Position numbers and translations under genes: made by a program. A DNA stretch of 64,000 nt from Blastobasis lacticolella (lineage: Eukaryota; Arthropoda; Insecta; Lepidoptera; Blastobasidae): positions 17,997,428 to 18,061,427 of the forward strand of contig LR990049.1 of assembly GCA_905147135.1 (NCBI GenBank), in the 5' to 3' direction. Below are positions 33,583 through 44,842 of the stretch, one piece after another (position 1 is the first letter of the stretch; the number at the start of each line of letters is the position of its first letter). The notes beneath the pieces were generated by a model that was not told the DNA's origin, made no database searches, and was given only the letters and a program-made list of their open reading frames with translations.

Positions 33583-33830
33583 TGTATAAAACAAAATGTC
33601 TTGCCGCCATCTGTCATGCTTAGATCTTTATAAACTGATTGAAGATGAAGGCTAACAAGCAAGAAAAAAGGGTATGTACATACCCTACATACGGATAAAT
33701 TAGATGTAGGGTAGAAGTAGGGGTGGGGTAATACAAAGTTGTAGTAGGGGTAGGGTAATGTAGGGTTAGTGTAGGGTTGGAGTAGTGTATGGGTAGGACG
33801 CCACACGAAAGAAGTCGCGTCTGGCCCACT
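33583..33830 (-). repeat. Dispersed repeat E with G-rich minisatellite
   Basis: Opens TGTATAAAACAAAATGTCTT and CATGCTTAGATCTTTATAAA and closes GGACGCCACACGAAAGAAGT then CGCGTCTGGCCCACTAGTAG. Between 33695 and 33795 are many GTAGGG/GGGTAG/AGGGGTGGGG units. Confidence 0.7.
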
Positions 33831-33924
33831 AGTAGTACTATAAAAACCGGATTGTTTATAACCTAACTAACAGAATAACGTCGGAAAACCCACGATCTAG
33901 TTTACCCCACTATTGTCATTTGAT

Positions 33925-34090
33925 AGGCGACAGTTACCGCTCACCATCAGGAAGGCAGTCTGCTCGTTTGTCAACGCATTGGTGACTCCCCTGGTGTTGC
34001 TGATGTCTATAGGCGGCGGTGACCACTTTCCATCAGGTGGCCCGCTTGCCTGTTAGTCTAGTAGGTAAGAAACATAAAAAAAAAAAAAAA
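33925..34090 (+). repeat. CATCAGG-tail repeats, including repeat C end with poly(A)
   Basis: 33925-33971 (GACAGTTACCGCTCACCATC, TGCTCGTTTGTCA) resembles 10447-10490. 33972-34090 is the end of repeat C in + orientation (GTTGCTGATGTCTATAGGCG, CATCAGGTGGCCCGCTTGCC) finishing in 14 or more A residues, which argues that this family moves by target-primed reverse transcription. Confidence 0.7.
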
Positions 34091-34671
34091 CTACATAGCA
34101 TAAAAAAGCGAAGCTGTTGATTCTAAATTCTAGTCCACAATCACCACACCATGTAGATTAAAATATACGCTCTCGTGACCCCAATCGGATCCCTTCCATA
34201 TCCGTACAAGCTATAGGTATAAACCTCCGCACCTCATTCTGACCAATTTTCCTCCAATTATCTTTTGGCCACTTCTGGCCGTCCATCCTTTATTAACACT
34301 CAATTGATGGGACGAGTCTTTCACCGTCCTCGTTGGCGGTAGCATTGATTTCTCCATTTGGATAATCGCCGTCATGTGAGACCCAGATTGGAATCTGATG
34401 CGTTAATTTGGATGTAGAATTGGATCCTCGCTTCTTTCATTGTCCATGATAATTGGGGATAGATCAATTTGGATTACCTTTATTAGGAAAGGCTGGCGTA
34501 TGTGTGTTTCTTGTGGGCTATTTTTGGTGCGGTAATTCTTAGATACGCAAGGTTCGTTAAGTATTCTGAGCCTACGTTGTTTGGCGGTAAATTATTGTAT
34601 TAGTCTATTTTTACGACTTCCTATTGTATGTAGTTGGATGCCTATAAATAGAGACATTACAAATAAAAATA
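34091..34671. other. Intron DNA without a recognised feature
   Basis: No exon or repeat family member recognised. Confidence 0.5.
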
Positions 34672-35006
34672 ATCATCTTGACGTTAATGTCCTGGTTGTG
34701 CTCTAGCGCATGAGGGCCCGGGGTCCGCCTTGACCATGATCCAGAATTTGGCAGATCGACTGCCATCTGACCTCCATGTCCCTACTACCAGGAGAACCTG
34801 ACCAGATTAGATTATGGTTACACATTCAGTCGCTTGAATGTGCAGGTTTTATCACGCTGTTTTACCTCACACTAAGAGCATCGGTTAGTATTTAACTAAT
34901 GTACATTACTCAGAAAAGAGTAATTGGTACATGGCCGCAGCCGGACTCGAACCTGGTACCTATCGCTTACGAGTCGGATACCTTAACCGCTCAGCCACCG
35001 ACGCTA
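34672..35006 (-). repeat. SINE A, near full length
   Basis: Tail ATCATCTTGACGTTAATGTC, body AATTTGGCAGATCGACTGCC (small deletion of the AGGTAATTACAGTGGAG block), head with GCCGGACTCGAACCTGGTAC (box B) and ACCGCTCAGCCACCGACGCT. Confidence 0.87.
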
Positions 35007-35481
35007 TAAATATGTTGAGACATTATTATATCATTACCGAAATTATCAAGACCGCGTTTTCAATCTTAATCCAAAGAGAATTCGCAGAAATGGTTTTCGT
35101 ACTCTCTGCGCCTATCATTAAAGGGAAAATTGGATTAAAATTAAAATAATTGGTTGCCACAAGAAAGCTTTTAAAATAATGTTAACATTTATCTAAAGCA
35201 ATTGTCTGTTTAGCAAGTACATTCATTTTCTATTCGTAAGGGTGCCAAAGGGTGTCGTTGTATCATAATGAAAAGCTTTTTTATGGAACCGTCTATAAAA
35301 TCTGCTATTCGTTTCCTTTTCGATTGACGAAAAAATACATTAGGTAACATGTACTATTGAATAGAAAAAGGAAAAACATTTCAATACAGTTATGTGATGA
35401 GGGAGTCAGTCTCTTCTTCAGTAGTGTCCCTATTCTCGGTATATTAGCTCCTTTTTTGAGCCAAATTCATTATTATAATTA

Positions 35482-35842
35482 GAAGCATTGGTCACCTAAT
35501 GGTTAAGGGGTACGACTCAAACCCCGAGGTACCGGGTACGAGCCCGATTGCCGCCATGTACCAATTAATCTTTTCTTAGTTATGTACATAGTTGAACACT
35601 AACTGTTGCTGACCGAACACTGATCTTATGCTGAGGGAATACATCGTGATGAAACCTGCATATTCAGGCAACTGATGGGTAACCAGGATCAAATCTCATC
35701 AGGTTCCCCTGCAAGCAGGGTCACGGAGGTCAGATGGCAATCGCTCCACCATAATTACCTAATCTGCCAAATCCTGGATCATAGTCAAGGCGGACCCGGG
35801 GCCTCGTGCGCGAGAGCACAACCAAGAAATTAACGCCAAGAT
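35482..35842 (+). repeat. SINE A, near full length, 72 nt upstream of exon 2
   Basis: Head TTGGTCACCTAATGGTTAAG and GGGTACGAGCCCGA (mutated box B), body TCAGGTTCCCCTGCAAGCAG and ATAATTACCTAATCTGCCAA, tail GAAATTAACGCCAAGATG. It ends 72 nt before the first base of exon 2. A 12-bp-scale partial duplication (TAACTGTTGCTGACCGAACACTGATC) marks this copy. Confidence 0.87.
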
Positions 35843-35914
35843 GTCTCTCCAAATCCAACATTACTCTGTTGCGTCTCGATGACGATCATCAATCACAATT
35901 ATTTCTCTGTACAG

Positions 35915-36098
35915 GTTTCAACACGTACGCGCACAACGACACTGCGCATACGCAGCGCGAGCCCGACGTCATCCTGTCAGTCAACTACGAGGACGGGAAG
36001 TGGTCGAAGCCGTACTACGACTGCGGAGGTGGCAACATCTGGATGCTGACGTACACCGTGCCGTTCTTCGGATTCAACAATGGCACCTACTTCTTCAA
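35915..36098 (+). CDS. Gpr158-like: GPR158/GPR179-like receptor, ectodomain exon (second in window)
   Basis: 184 nt between CTCTGTACAG and GTAAGTTTC, entering in phase 1 and leaving in phase 2. With the G left on the previous exon it encodes G-FNTYAHNDTAHTQREPDVIL, SVNYEDGKWSKPYYDCGGGN, IWMLTYTVPFFGFNNGTYFF and the first two bases of a Lys codon. The D-x-ILSVxYEDGxWSxPYYDC stretch and the W-x-LTYTVPF strand read as the later part of a double-Cache fold. One Cys (YDCGGG) probably pairs with a Cys of exon 1. One N-glycosylation site (NGT) is present. The exon is GC-richer than its surroundings (GC third positions such as CTGACGTACACCGTGCCG), unlike the AT-rich introns. Confidence 0.85.
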
Positions 36099-36349
36099 GT
36101 AAGTTTCTTTATTTTTATGGGGGTATGGTAAAAAGTTTGGCAATTCAGGAAATGTGAAAAATGATTCAATCAATCAATGTATTTATTGCATTCATGAGGT
36201 TACAAAAGATCTTTCAGTTTTAATGTACTTACATCATGAAACCCATGTGGGTATGGCAAAATGTTCAATGGAAACAGTTCTATGTAATTAGGCTTAATTT
36301 CAAAATATTAATACAATTATAAATGTCATGTGTCAATGATTTGTCAACG

Positions 36350-36670
36350 GTCTACATTTCCTAGGAAATATATGTATTTCCTAGGCATTGTATGTAATTC
36401 CTAAGCAGAAGCAGGAAATGAATGTTTTGATTCTGCCAATCATTTTACACAGTTTCAAGTCTTTTGCAAACGCGCGGTAGTTTTTAATATGGTCGCTCCG
36501 AAAAATTTTACTTTTGGTATAATTGGATCTGATTAGGAAATGTATAAAATTCCTAGGAAATGTGTATAATAAAATTTGTTTCACACATCGGTGGCCGATT
36601 TCAAGCATTGTATACAGTTTATAGGAAGGCTATAAAATGACGTATTATATACATTTCCTGTTTCTTTTTT
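36350..36670. repeat. Cluster of TTCCTAGGAAAT palindromes
   Basis: ATTTCCTAGGAAAT at about 36357, TATTTCCTAGGCAT at 36376, AATTCCTAAGC at 36398, ATTAGGAAATGTATA at 36532, AATTCCTAGGAAATG at 36549 and TACATTTCCTG at 36651 lie within 310 bp in both orientations. It may be a decayed inverted-repeat element or a set of protein-binding sites; I cannot tell. Confidence 0.5.
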
Positions 36671-37003
36671 TTACAGATAAAATAATAACTTCTTGAACCT
36701 ACCTTCTTTATTATCCTGTGGCTTCTTTCGGTAAAGGAGAAACAATAGCACTTTTGCAGCTACCTACCCAAAACAAAAAGTATTCAGAAGTTGACAAGTA
36801 AAATGAGCTACTATGCCGGTGTAAACCGATCGGATAGTAGCGTACTGTTACTGTCACAAGTCACTGTCCTTGACCAACGTAACGACTCAGTTCTGCCTGA
36901 CACACTCCACCAACAAATTGTGTATATCTTCTTCAAATTACGTGAAACACTTTCTCGTATTATTAAATAATTAAATATGCTAGGACAATTCGCTCAAATA
37001 GCG

Positions 37004-37072
37004 CTCAAATTAAACAAAGCTTGTGTTATTGGTGCCAGAAAGCTGATAAACTACTTATACTATATATCAGAA
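37004..37072 (-). repeat. SINE B fragment
   Basis: AACAAAGCTTGTGTTATTGG, TGCCAGAAAGCTGATAAACT, ACTTATACTATATATCA match the inner part of SINE B at 61570-61640. Confidence 0.65.
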
Positions 37073-38430
37073 ACTACAATGGAAACATCAGCTTGCTACA
37101 CTAAGTAATAGATTGAGTTCTGCAATTTATGCAATTAAAAGAATTAAAAGTCTCACTGATATTGAAACAGCGAGAACAGTATACTTCAGCTATTTTCATA
37201 GCATAATGGCCTATGGATTAATGCTATGGGGTTCGGCAGCTGATATCCAAGATATCTTTATCTTGCAAAAACGGGCAATCAGATCCATATACAGTTTGGG
37301 TCCTCGGGTCTCATTGAGAGATATTTTTAAAGAAATTAATATTTTAACCGTAGCATGTCAGTACATATATTTCAACCTTATTTACATATATAAAAATAAC
37401 TTTAATTATAATAAAAATTCAGATACTCATAATTACAATACCAGACACAGAAACAGGTTGGTCACTGAACGCTTCAGACTGACAAAAGTGAAGTCTTCAT
37501 TTGTTGGCCACTGTGTTCTTTTTTATAACAAATTACCGCAGGACATCCAGGAATTGCCTCTTCATAAGTACAAATCTTGGCTTAAGAGCAAACTACTTAA
37601 GAAATCATACTATAAAATTGCTGACTTCATCGAGGACAAAAATCCCTGGACATTATCCTAGCGTGAGCTGAAATGATAATTAGGAATTTAATAACAGGGA
37701 CTATATTCAATGATATTTACATAATAATATTAATACATGCAGTAGGTATGTTGTTTTAATTAATTTAAATAAACTATTGACTTCATTATACTTACATGAC
37801 ATAATACTTAAATACATGACATATTACATGATACTTACCAGCAGTCATTTCACTTTCACCATAAATGCGTATTTTGAGGGAATTATATGTTCCAGCTTTT
37901 TGTATTTAATTGTACTCTGTATTCATTAGTATTTTCTGCTTGAATTACTGTATTGTCGAGTAATTAATTTTGTATGAAATAACCTATAAAGAGAAAGTTA
38001 GGTTACTAAACTGATATTGTGACTGCATTGTATACATTTCTTTGTATGTACTTACCATAGGGTACGTTATTGTTTGTTTGTAACTCACTCAATTCAGTAT
38101 ATATTTGCATATTTAGTAATTAGTGAGATTTGTACTAGTTAATCACAATACAGGCGAGCGGCATCATCAATGCGCTCGGTGGCGGGGTGACATATCAAAT
38201 GACATTACGTGACTGTCAATGTCACAGTGTCGTGGACAAAGAATGTAATCTTTGGCTGCCTATTTTTTGTTTTCTTTTTTATATGGCCCTAATACTATCC
38301 AAGTAACCGTTGTCCGCTCGATGGTGCTGTGGTGCCTAGTATTCATTTTATATTATAATTGTGACGTTCATAAGTGTTTGTAAAAACCTAAACTGAATAA
38401 ACGTATTTGAGTTTGAGTTTGAGTTTGAGT
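37073..38430 (+). mobile_element. 5'-truncated jockey-like LINE
   Basis: The frame is open from about 37076 (LQWKHQLATLSNRLSSAI) to the stop at 37659-37661, about 195 residues. YFHSIMAYGLMLWGSAADIQ, ILQKRAIRSIYSLG and DIFKEINILTVACQYIY are characteristic of the region after the RT core in jockey-clade reverse transcriptases; TRHRNRL and FYNKLPQDIQ mark the C-terminus. The RT catalytic core and ORF1 are missing. A 3' UTR of about 740 bp ends in AATAAACGTATTTGAGTTTG and a TTTGAG repeat (38408-38429), a tail seen in I/jockey-type elements. The remaining frame has no stop, so the insertion is fairly young. It truncates into the SINE B fragment. Confidence 0.85.
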
Positions 38431-38461
38431 TATATATTTTTAAAATACATACTTATTAAAC

Positions 38462-38680
38462 ACTAGCGGCCCGCCCCGGCTTCGCACGGGTAGTAAACCT
38501 TAACAAATTATACACCTGAACCTTCGTCATGAATCACGTTGTCTAAAACCGCACTATGTAGTCTGTGTGTGAATACCGCATGAAAATCCGTTCAGTAGTT
38601 TTTGAGTTTATCGCGTACAGAATGACAGTAAGACACGGCGTGGGACTTCGTTTTATAATATGAAGTAATTATATTATACT
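38462..38680 (+). repeat. Dispersed element opening CTAGCGGCCCGCCCCGGCTT
   Basis: GCGGCCCGCCCCGGCTTCGC, ATGAAAATCCGTTCAGTAGT and GACTTCGTTTTATAATATGA in this order are a layout I associate with very common lepidopteran non-autonomous elements. A related copy is at 51787-51970. Confidence 0.65.
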
Positions 38681-39299
38681 TAAGTATGTACTGAGTAGTG
38701 TCCCGTTACAAACAGGACACCATATTACGATCACAAAAGTTCCAACCGTCTCCTCAACCATTTTAGAGGGAAGGGGGCGACCCGGCTCCTGACGGCCGTA
38801 TTTCTTGACATTGACTCCCCTCCCGTCCGTACCCCGTGCTGCCTAGATAGCCGAGCGGACTGAGCGGCGAACACGCGACTTTTTTCTAATATTCACATTT
38901 TTAAACTCGTGATATCTTTCGAATGGAATGTCTGAATTGAATAATTCAAAAAGTTATATAAAGGTATTGAAGCAGTCGTGAATATGAAGTAATTTATTTT
39001 GATAAGGATTAATACCAAGGTACAAATAAAGAGCGTTTTTTAGCGGCGGCATTTCAATTAAATTTTGAAAATAAAAGAACACTTATTGTGACATAACTAT
39101 AATAGTTAGACATATACTGTCGCGACACTTTTTGTAGATAATGATGTGTTCTGCAAAGTCGTAGTACATTACTTTGTTCTATCATCAATAGTTTTAGCAG
39201 CGCACGCGATGTAAGGAATTTTTTGGGTATTTTTTTACACCTTGGGTTACATTATTGGAGTTTTATTAATGATCTGTAATTTTTTAGAAAATATAATAT
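38681..39299. other. Intron DNA without a recognised feature
   Basis: No exon or repeat recognised, apart from a CAAGTCACTGTCC-type scrap. Confidence 0.45.
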
Positions 39300-39448
39300 A
39301 ACCTATGTCACCCGCGGATAGTGTAGCTTCCCAACAGTGAAAGAATTTTTGAAATCGGTCTAGTAGTTTCGAAGCCTAGTCAATACAAACATACAAACAT
39401 ACAAAAATAGGTACAAATCTTTCCTCTTTATAATATTAGTGTAGATAT
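39300..39448 (+). repeat. 3' part of a common dispersed element
   Basis: CACCCGCGGATAGTGTAGCT, GAAATCGGTCTAGTAGTTTC, ACAAACATACAAACATAC and CCTCTTTATAATATTAGTGT. The closing motif also occurs near 12260-12280. Confidence 0.6.
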
Positions 39449-39563
39449 AACACTCAGACCCGTAACAGAAATGAAAATTAATCATTTAAATTTTTGCCTG
39501 GCCGGGAATTGAACTCTGAGAGGCAGACGTGGCATGTCAACCAACTGAACCACTCAGATCGTC
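39449..39563 (-). repeat. SINE B, tRNA-like head
   Basis: On the minus strand: GACGATCTGAGTGGTTCAGT (box A region), TCAGAGTTCAATTCCCGGCC (box B region), then AATTTAAATGATTAATTTTC and GTTACGGGTCTGAGTG. Only the head and first part of the body are left. Confidence 0.75.
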
Positions 39564-40756
39564 AAGAAAAAAAACGGCGTATCTTTATACGTTCTGATTG
39601 TGAATTGGGTCGTCGCGTTGGGATAGAATGGTAGCAAAACAGCAATACGGCTTATCAGTATTTCGCTGTAACTCCAGGCGCCCGGTTTGCGAGGAATAGC
39701 TTAATTAGGGCTAGTTTACATTGGCTAAGTGTTTAGCGTAGTTAACAAGTAAAGTCAACAACTACACCGGTGTAAACCTATCGGGCAGTAGCGAGTCCGT
39801 AGAGCGTAAGTACTGTCACTACTGTTACTGTCACACACCACTGTCCTTTACCTATGTAAATTAGCCATTATAAGTAGAGTATGCTATGTTCCCTTTCCTT
39901 AACTTGAAGTATAATTCGAATTGCAGTTCGAAGTATAATTTTCAATTTTATCTTATCTACCTACCTTTACCCTACCTACCTTTTTTTTGTTTATAAACCG
40001 TGTTGAAAACTACATTAAAGCCGTTACGCAGTTCAAAGATCTAAGCTTTGGGACAAACGGCGGGAAGCAACTCTGTTTTAAATTATGTCCATATTTTGTA
40101 GCCACCTCCACCTGTGCAGGATTTGGTAAAGTGTAAATTTGCAACACCCAAACTCCTCCAGATCTACATTTTATTCCTTACCGAATACCTTTCCGATCTA
40201 TTTGTATCTAACCACAATGTCGCCAGCCGGTCTTTATAGCCCGAATTAAAAATAAAGGAGGTTCTGTAGTAGGTACCTACGTAAACAATATCGAAGCTCC
40301 CCGTGGACACGTGTCTCGGATACAAAAATGGAAACCTGGTCGTCCCCATAGGAAATGTATTTTCGGCAAAAAGCCTTAGTGTTGGGGATTAAACATCAAA
40401 AGAGGCCGTCAATCCCATTTGCAATTGGGCCAGGAGCCGGCGGTGACTGAGATTGGGCAATAGATATGTTCACGGTAAATGGATTACCGAAGATTCTATT
40501 GCTTTTAGGTACGGTTGGGAGTACACGGCGGTGTTTTGTTTTACTATAGATTGGTAGGATTGAGGCGATTGACTCAGCGTATTGAAATCGCGTCTTTGTT
40601 GAACTGACGTCGTAAACCTTGATAATGTTTAAGCTGGCCTGGCTTGGCACGGCTTTCGGAATCTATATATATTATTAATCAGTAAACTAGTGTGTCTGTA
40701 CATTGAATATATTTACAAAAAATAATTTAGGGCGATGAAGAAATAGTAATAGAATA
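39564..40756. other. Intron DNA without a recognised feature
   Basis: No exon seen. 40020-40680 is less AT-rich and appears to be unique sequence; short open frames there carry no motif. Confidence 0.45.
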
Positions 40757-40958
40757 AAGGCCTTGCCACATACAAAGCTCGGCGCGAGCGCGGCGCGTTA
40801 TTTGCTAGGCAACCATCGCGCGGCGCGATAGTTGCTAGGCAACCATCGCGCCGCGCGATGGTTGCCTAGCAAATAACGCGCCGCGCGATGGTTGCCTAGC
40901 AAATATCGCACCGCGCTCACGCCGCGCTCGCGCCGAGCTTTGTATGTGGCAAGGCCTT
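40757..40958. repeat. 202-bp nested palindrome (fold-back element)
   Basis: The ends AAGGCCTTGCCACATACAAA and TTTGTATGTGGCAAGGCCTT are perfect inverse copies, and identity runs for 39 bp into a CpG-dense block (CTCGGCGCGAGCGCGGCG). Inside, four TTGCTAGGCAACCATCGCG-type units occur in alternating orientation separated by GCGCGGCGCG-type spacers, making further internal palindromes. It is a non-autonomous DNA element by structure. No clear target duplication is visible. Confidence 0.9.
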
Positions 40959-40989
40959 AAGGATTTTTTTTAAATGTTGTCCTTCTGTT

Positions 40990-41365
40990 TGTCTTTTTGT
41001 ACGCGCTAATCTCCGGAACTACTGTACTCAACTTTATTATTGTATAGCTATTAAGCCTGGGCAATATATAGGTCATATTTGATTTTAGAAACTGGCACAC
41101 CTGATGTAGAACCGACCAGCTAAACTATAAGAAATATGCAAATGGCGCCAAATAGATTTAAATGGGGTTTTTGACAGTTTTGTAGTTTGGGGTCCAACTT
41201 GAAACCTAGGCCATGTTTCATCTAATTCGATTGGATAGATCCAGAGATACAACTTGACCTCTCCGTAGTACTAGCTTTCATACATTAGGGATGTCATTTA
41301 AAATATACTTTCGGAAAAAAGAGAAAATGCCCTAAAACAATTTCCTCACGGACGAAGTCGTGGGC
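40990..41365 (-). repeat. Dispersed element, inverse copy of 6395-6930
   Basis: ACGCGCTAATCTCCGGAACT, TAGCTATTAAGCCTGGGCAA, TTTGGGGTCCAACTTGAAAC, CCATGTTTCATCTAATTCGA, TCCGTAGTACTAGCTT and CACGGACGAAGTCGTGGGCA. No coding remnant. Confidence 0.7.
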
Positions 41366-42617
41366 AAGCGGGAAAAGCCAGATGCCAAATGAAATCTATG
41401 TATATGTCTAATACGGCTTAGACATTATCCTATACTGTTCATGGAGATAGATCATCAGTGTCGAGACACTAATAGGGGTCTTTCTATTATGAATAATGGC
41501 CACTAAACACATGTTACGGTATCTAATACGGATTAGTAACTGCTTTAGATCAATGAATTTATGGCGTTATGGAAATCGTAAGGCGATATTCTTAATATAG
41601 CTTTGTATATTTATTTAAAAACTAGCAGAAGCTCTCCTTCGTTTGCATAAAATTCAGAATTGACTCGGCGGAAAATAAATAAATGAACGATATAAAAAAT
41701 AACTCTATATAATACGCCCATGGTTTATGGGGAACGTAAGTTTGAATATTATGTTGTTTATAGTTAGCTAAAAACGTCCATAAGTGAGTAGAACTAGTGG
41801 CAAAACATTCAAATGCCTGCAAATATTCTGTCGCGAAATGACTTTTGTCACAGAACGTTAAAGCTTAAACAGAACTTTGTATAGTCCTCACCCTCGTCTA
41901 TGTAATTGTACTTCCATTATCCAACAAAATATCTCATGCATTCACTTTGTATTAGCACGAAACAAAGCATCCCTTACAAAGAGGCAGCCTTATTCAACAG
42001 AACACTGAAGTGTAATGGAATATATTTAATTTTATACAAAAGTCAAATGTTTACAACCAAGAGTTGAAAAGAGTTTGCGCCGGTTACGATCTGATAATAA
42101 AAGGGTTGTAGCTACCATTAGGTCTAATGACTTTTTTCGAGTTGCCAAAACGAATCTACGTTATCTTAGTATTTGAGTTTTGAAGTTCTTAAGGGCGGCA
42201 ATTTTCATTTATTCTCTTTGCCCTTTGAAACAAGCTGGGCACGTCTTATGATGTACAGCGGGCTGATAATAAAATTTTAAGGGCGCTACTTGCATTTGCC
42301 AAATTAATGACTATTATTAATGGATCTTCCATTAGGTTTTCTTTGAAGGGGCTCTTCAATATTTACGATATTATTTTTCATATTGGTCTGTTTAGCTTTG
42401 AGTATTTCTTCACGTTTATTTCTTTCTTGGCTCTTTATTACATTTACGAGTGCTTTTAATTTATCAAATTATCGGTTTTTGCCTTTTTGTTAGATATCTG
42501 GCAGAAAACCGAACGCCTGTCATGACTGAAAGTCAAGTCAAATAATTTTTTATCTGTTGTTGGCGCGGTTTATATAATTAATACAATTTTAACTTATCAG
42601 TATAACGCAACCTGCAC
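41366..42617. other. Intron DNA without a recognised feature
   Basis: AT-rich with no exon-like frame. Confidence 0.5.
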
Positions 42618-42759
42618 GGCTAGCACAACCGTGCCCGCGATATAGCTCGCCCCTCGAGAAAGCATTTCTTTCTTTCTCTCAATACTAACATGAACGAGAC
42701 ATCAATACCTATGTCGCGCGCATCTCGCTTGTCGCCCCGCGCGCATACTTGTGCTAGCC
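42618..42759. repeat. CTAGCACAA inverted-repeat element, copy 1
   Basis: 142 bp with ends GGCTAGCACAA and TTGTGCTAGCC, containing CTTTCTTTCTCTCAATACTA and several CGCG blocks (GCCCGCGATATAGCTCGC, GTCGCGCGCATCTCGCTTGT). The inside matches 49748-49893 in inverse orientation. The short open frames here are chance. Confidence 0.8.
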
Positions 42760-44687
42760 ATGCTGCGTCGCCGATGCTTGATATAATCCGCAGCGTACTG
42801 CGCATCACTGCAACCTACATAGTGGAGTTTGTGGAGCCTTCCGATCTTAGAAGATGTACAATCATACAACGAATTAATTAGCCTAATTATTAGGTATTTA
42901 CTCCATAAATGATGGATTATCGTATAGTCCAGTGATCAACTAATACGTTGAATAACGTATACGGTACGACAGTGGACTATATTATCGGCTGTTATTATGA
43001 TTTGTACTATTACAAATGCGATAGTGAGTTTGATCTTCTTTCATGCAGCATCAGCAGCCCACAGTTAGCTTTTCGTGATCCGTGCTGCAGTGCAGAACAT
43101 TACGTTGATATAATCTGCCTCGGCTTTGTTGAAAATGAATTTGTTGAGTACAAAAAATGCCGCTACCATAGAAATAAATACCCGCTACACTTTTTATTGT
43201 AGATTAAGCAGGTAGTAATTATATGATCCTGTCTCGACTAGCTGGGTTTATTTTCGTCCGTTTAGAGGGACCGAGGAGCTGCTCCAGGCATTCGCCTCTT
43301 TCAAGGGTACGAACCCATGAGGGTTGTCCCAAGGTGACAAGACTTCCTTCTTCACGCAACATGCGATTTTTCAACCGGTGTGATGTAGCCTAATCGAGGT
43401 GGAGTCTAATTGGGGAGTTGAGCTTCGGAGTACGATGGTTGATGATGTTACGACGGGTGATGGATTTACGACATCAAGGGTAGCTGTGGATGATTTTAGT
43501 ATAAGTTCTGCATCCCAAAAATATGCAAGAAAATTGATAAGAGCCAAAAAATCATTATTATTCAATGTAAATATTCTTGTAATACTTACACTTATTAAAA
43601 GTCAATACATAACATACAATCTTGCCTAATTTAAAATTTTACAAATAATATTTTTTTTTTATAAAATGAGATAAATAAAATTATTCACAATGAAAGACAA
43701 ACTGCTCTAACCCAAAGAAGACAGTTGACAACGAACGCGCAGCCTAAAAGACCCGTCGAGACCCATCCCGTAATCCCCGGAGGTATTACAAAAACAGGAT
43801 ATCTATTCAGCTAGCTTCTGAAGCCCACATCGAAGAAGAAACCTCCATTGTGGTACACTGCTGAATCAGGCAATTGGAAGTCAATTCATTATTCCAAATC
43901 AATTAATTAACCCGTCAGAAGCACTTACATTTGTAAGTGATGTCGGTTAATTTGGAAGGTCTTTGTGAGAAATGGCGAAACTACATATGAGATGAAGTAA
44001 TTAATATACAGATTTCATCGTCAAAGGATTGCCTTTAGTGATGTTTCAATGTAGTAAAAGGTTGAGCTCCCCGGAGCGGCGCAGTATCAACTTGTTGGGA
44101 AGAGTGAAAAAGGTTGACGGGTCGGTTATTGGCGAGGGGAATCCCCTGTATTGGGAGTATAAATGGTTATAAACATCAAAGGAAATTATATTAATAATTA
44201 GGTGTAGTTAGTAAACGTACATTCAACTATGGTGTCCGATCAATAAGTCAATCTTTAATCCTAACCAGAACGTAGAGGCTTACAATAAGGATCTTATTTG
44301 TTAGTCACCAATTTATATTCGTTCACATAATACATGCTTCTAAACAAGTAGTGAATGAATTTCTATTTATTATTCAGCACACCTAGTGGCTTGCTTCAGC
44401 TTGATGGATTTAGGTTTTAGGTAACGATGTCAATTATTCTAAAGCCGGACGGCGGATACGTTGCCATTGTGAGTTACAAGTTAATATGCCTCATGGCTGT
44501 AACTATATGGGCAGAACGTTGAGCTATCAATAAATAAAATATTACACAAGGTAAATAACGCTACGCCATTTTCGGAGACACATTGTTTCACTTGGTATAG
44601 GCTTCCTTATAAACCTCTCTGGTTCTTCCACATTCATTCTTGATGACGACCTAAGTGGTTTCAGTGGATATTCCACACAGAGAGGTT
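42760..44687. other. Intron DNA without a recognised feature
   Basis: No exon or repeat member recognised in 1.9 kb. Short open frames near 42948 and 43399 have no motif and do not match the intron phases. Confidence 0.5.
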
Positions 44688-44773
44688 TCGGTTTCGATTC
44701 GCGGCTGAGCAGAAATTGTGATGATAAATTTAATTTTTTGTTACGGGTCTGGGTGGCGCTAGATGGCGCTGTG
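44688..44773 (+). repeat. SINE B, internally deleted
   Basis: TTTCGATTCGCGGCTGAGCA, GAAATTGTGATGATAAATTT, GTTACGGGTCTGGGT joined directly to GGCGCTAGATGGCGCTGTG; the central AGTATGTATTTAAAAAGTAT block is gone. Confidence 0.7.
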
Positions 44774-44842
44774 ATGTCCCCCATAAGAGGCTATTCACAC
44801 AGATATTGTCGAAGCATAATTTTTTATTAATCCGTACATACC

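Larger units (their letters stand above)
23136..35914 (+). other. Receptor intron (12.8 kb), phase 1
   Basis: Bounded by GTAAGTG at 23136 and TTTCTCTGTACAG ending at 35914. One base (G) of the split Gly codon is left on exon 1 and two (GT) are on exon 2, giving an uninterrupted reading RRG-FNTYAHND. The intron holds a LINE remnant, five SINE A pieces, C and E repeats and the antisense Gypsy-type element described separately. The remaining DNA shows no exon-like frame. Confidence 0.8.

Noticed and set aside
42690..42881. + frame starting MNETSIPMSRASR
   Set aside because: Most of it lies in the CTAGCACAA inverted-repeat element and the rest is AT-rich DNA.
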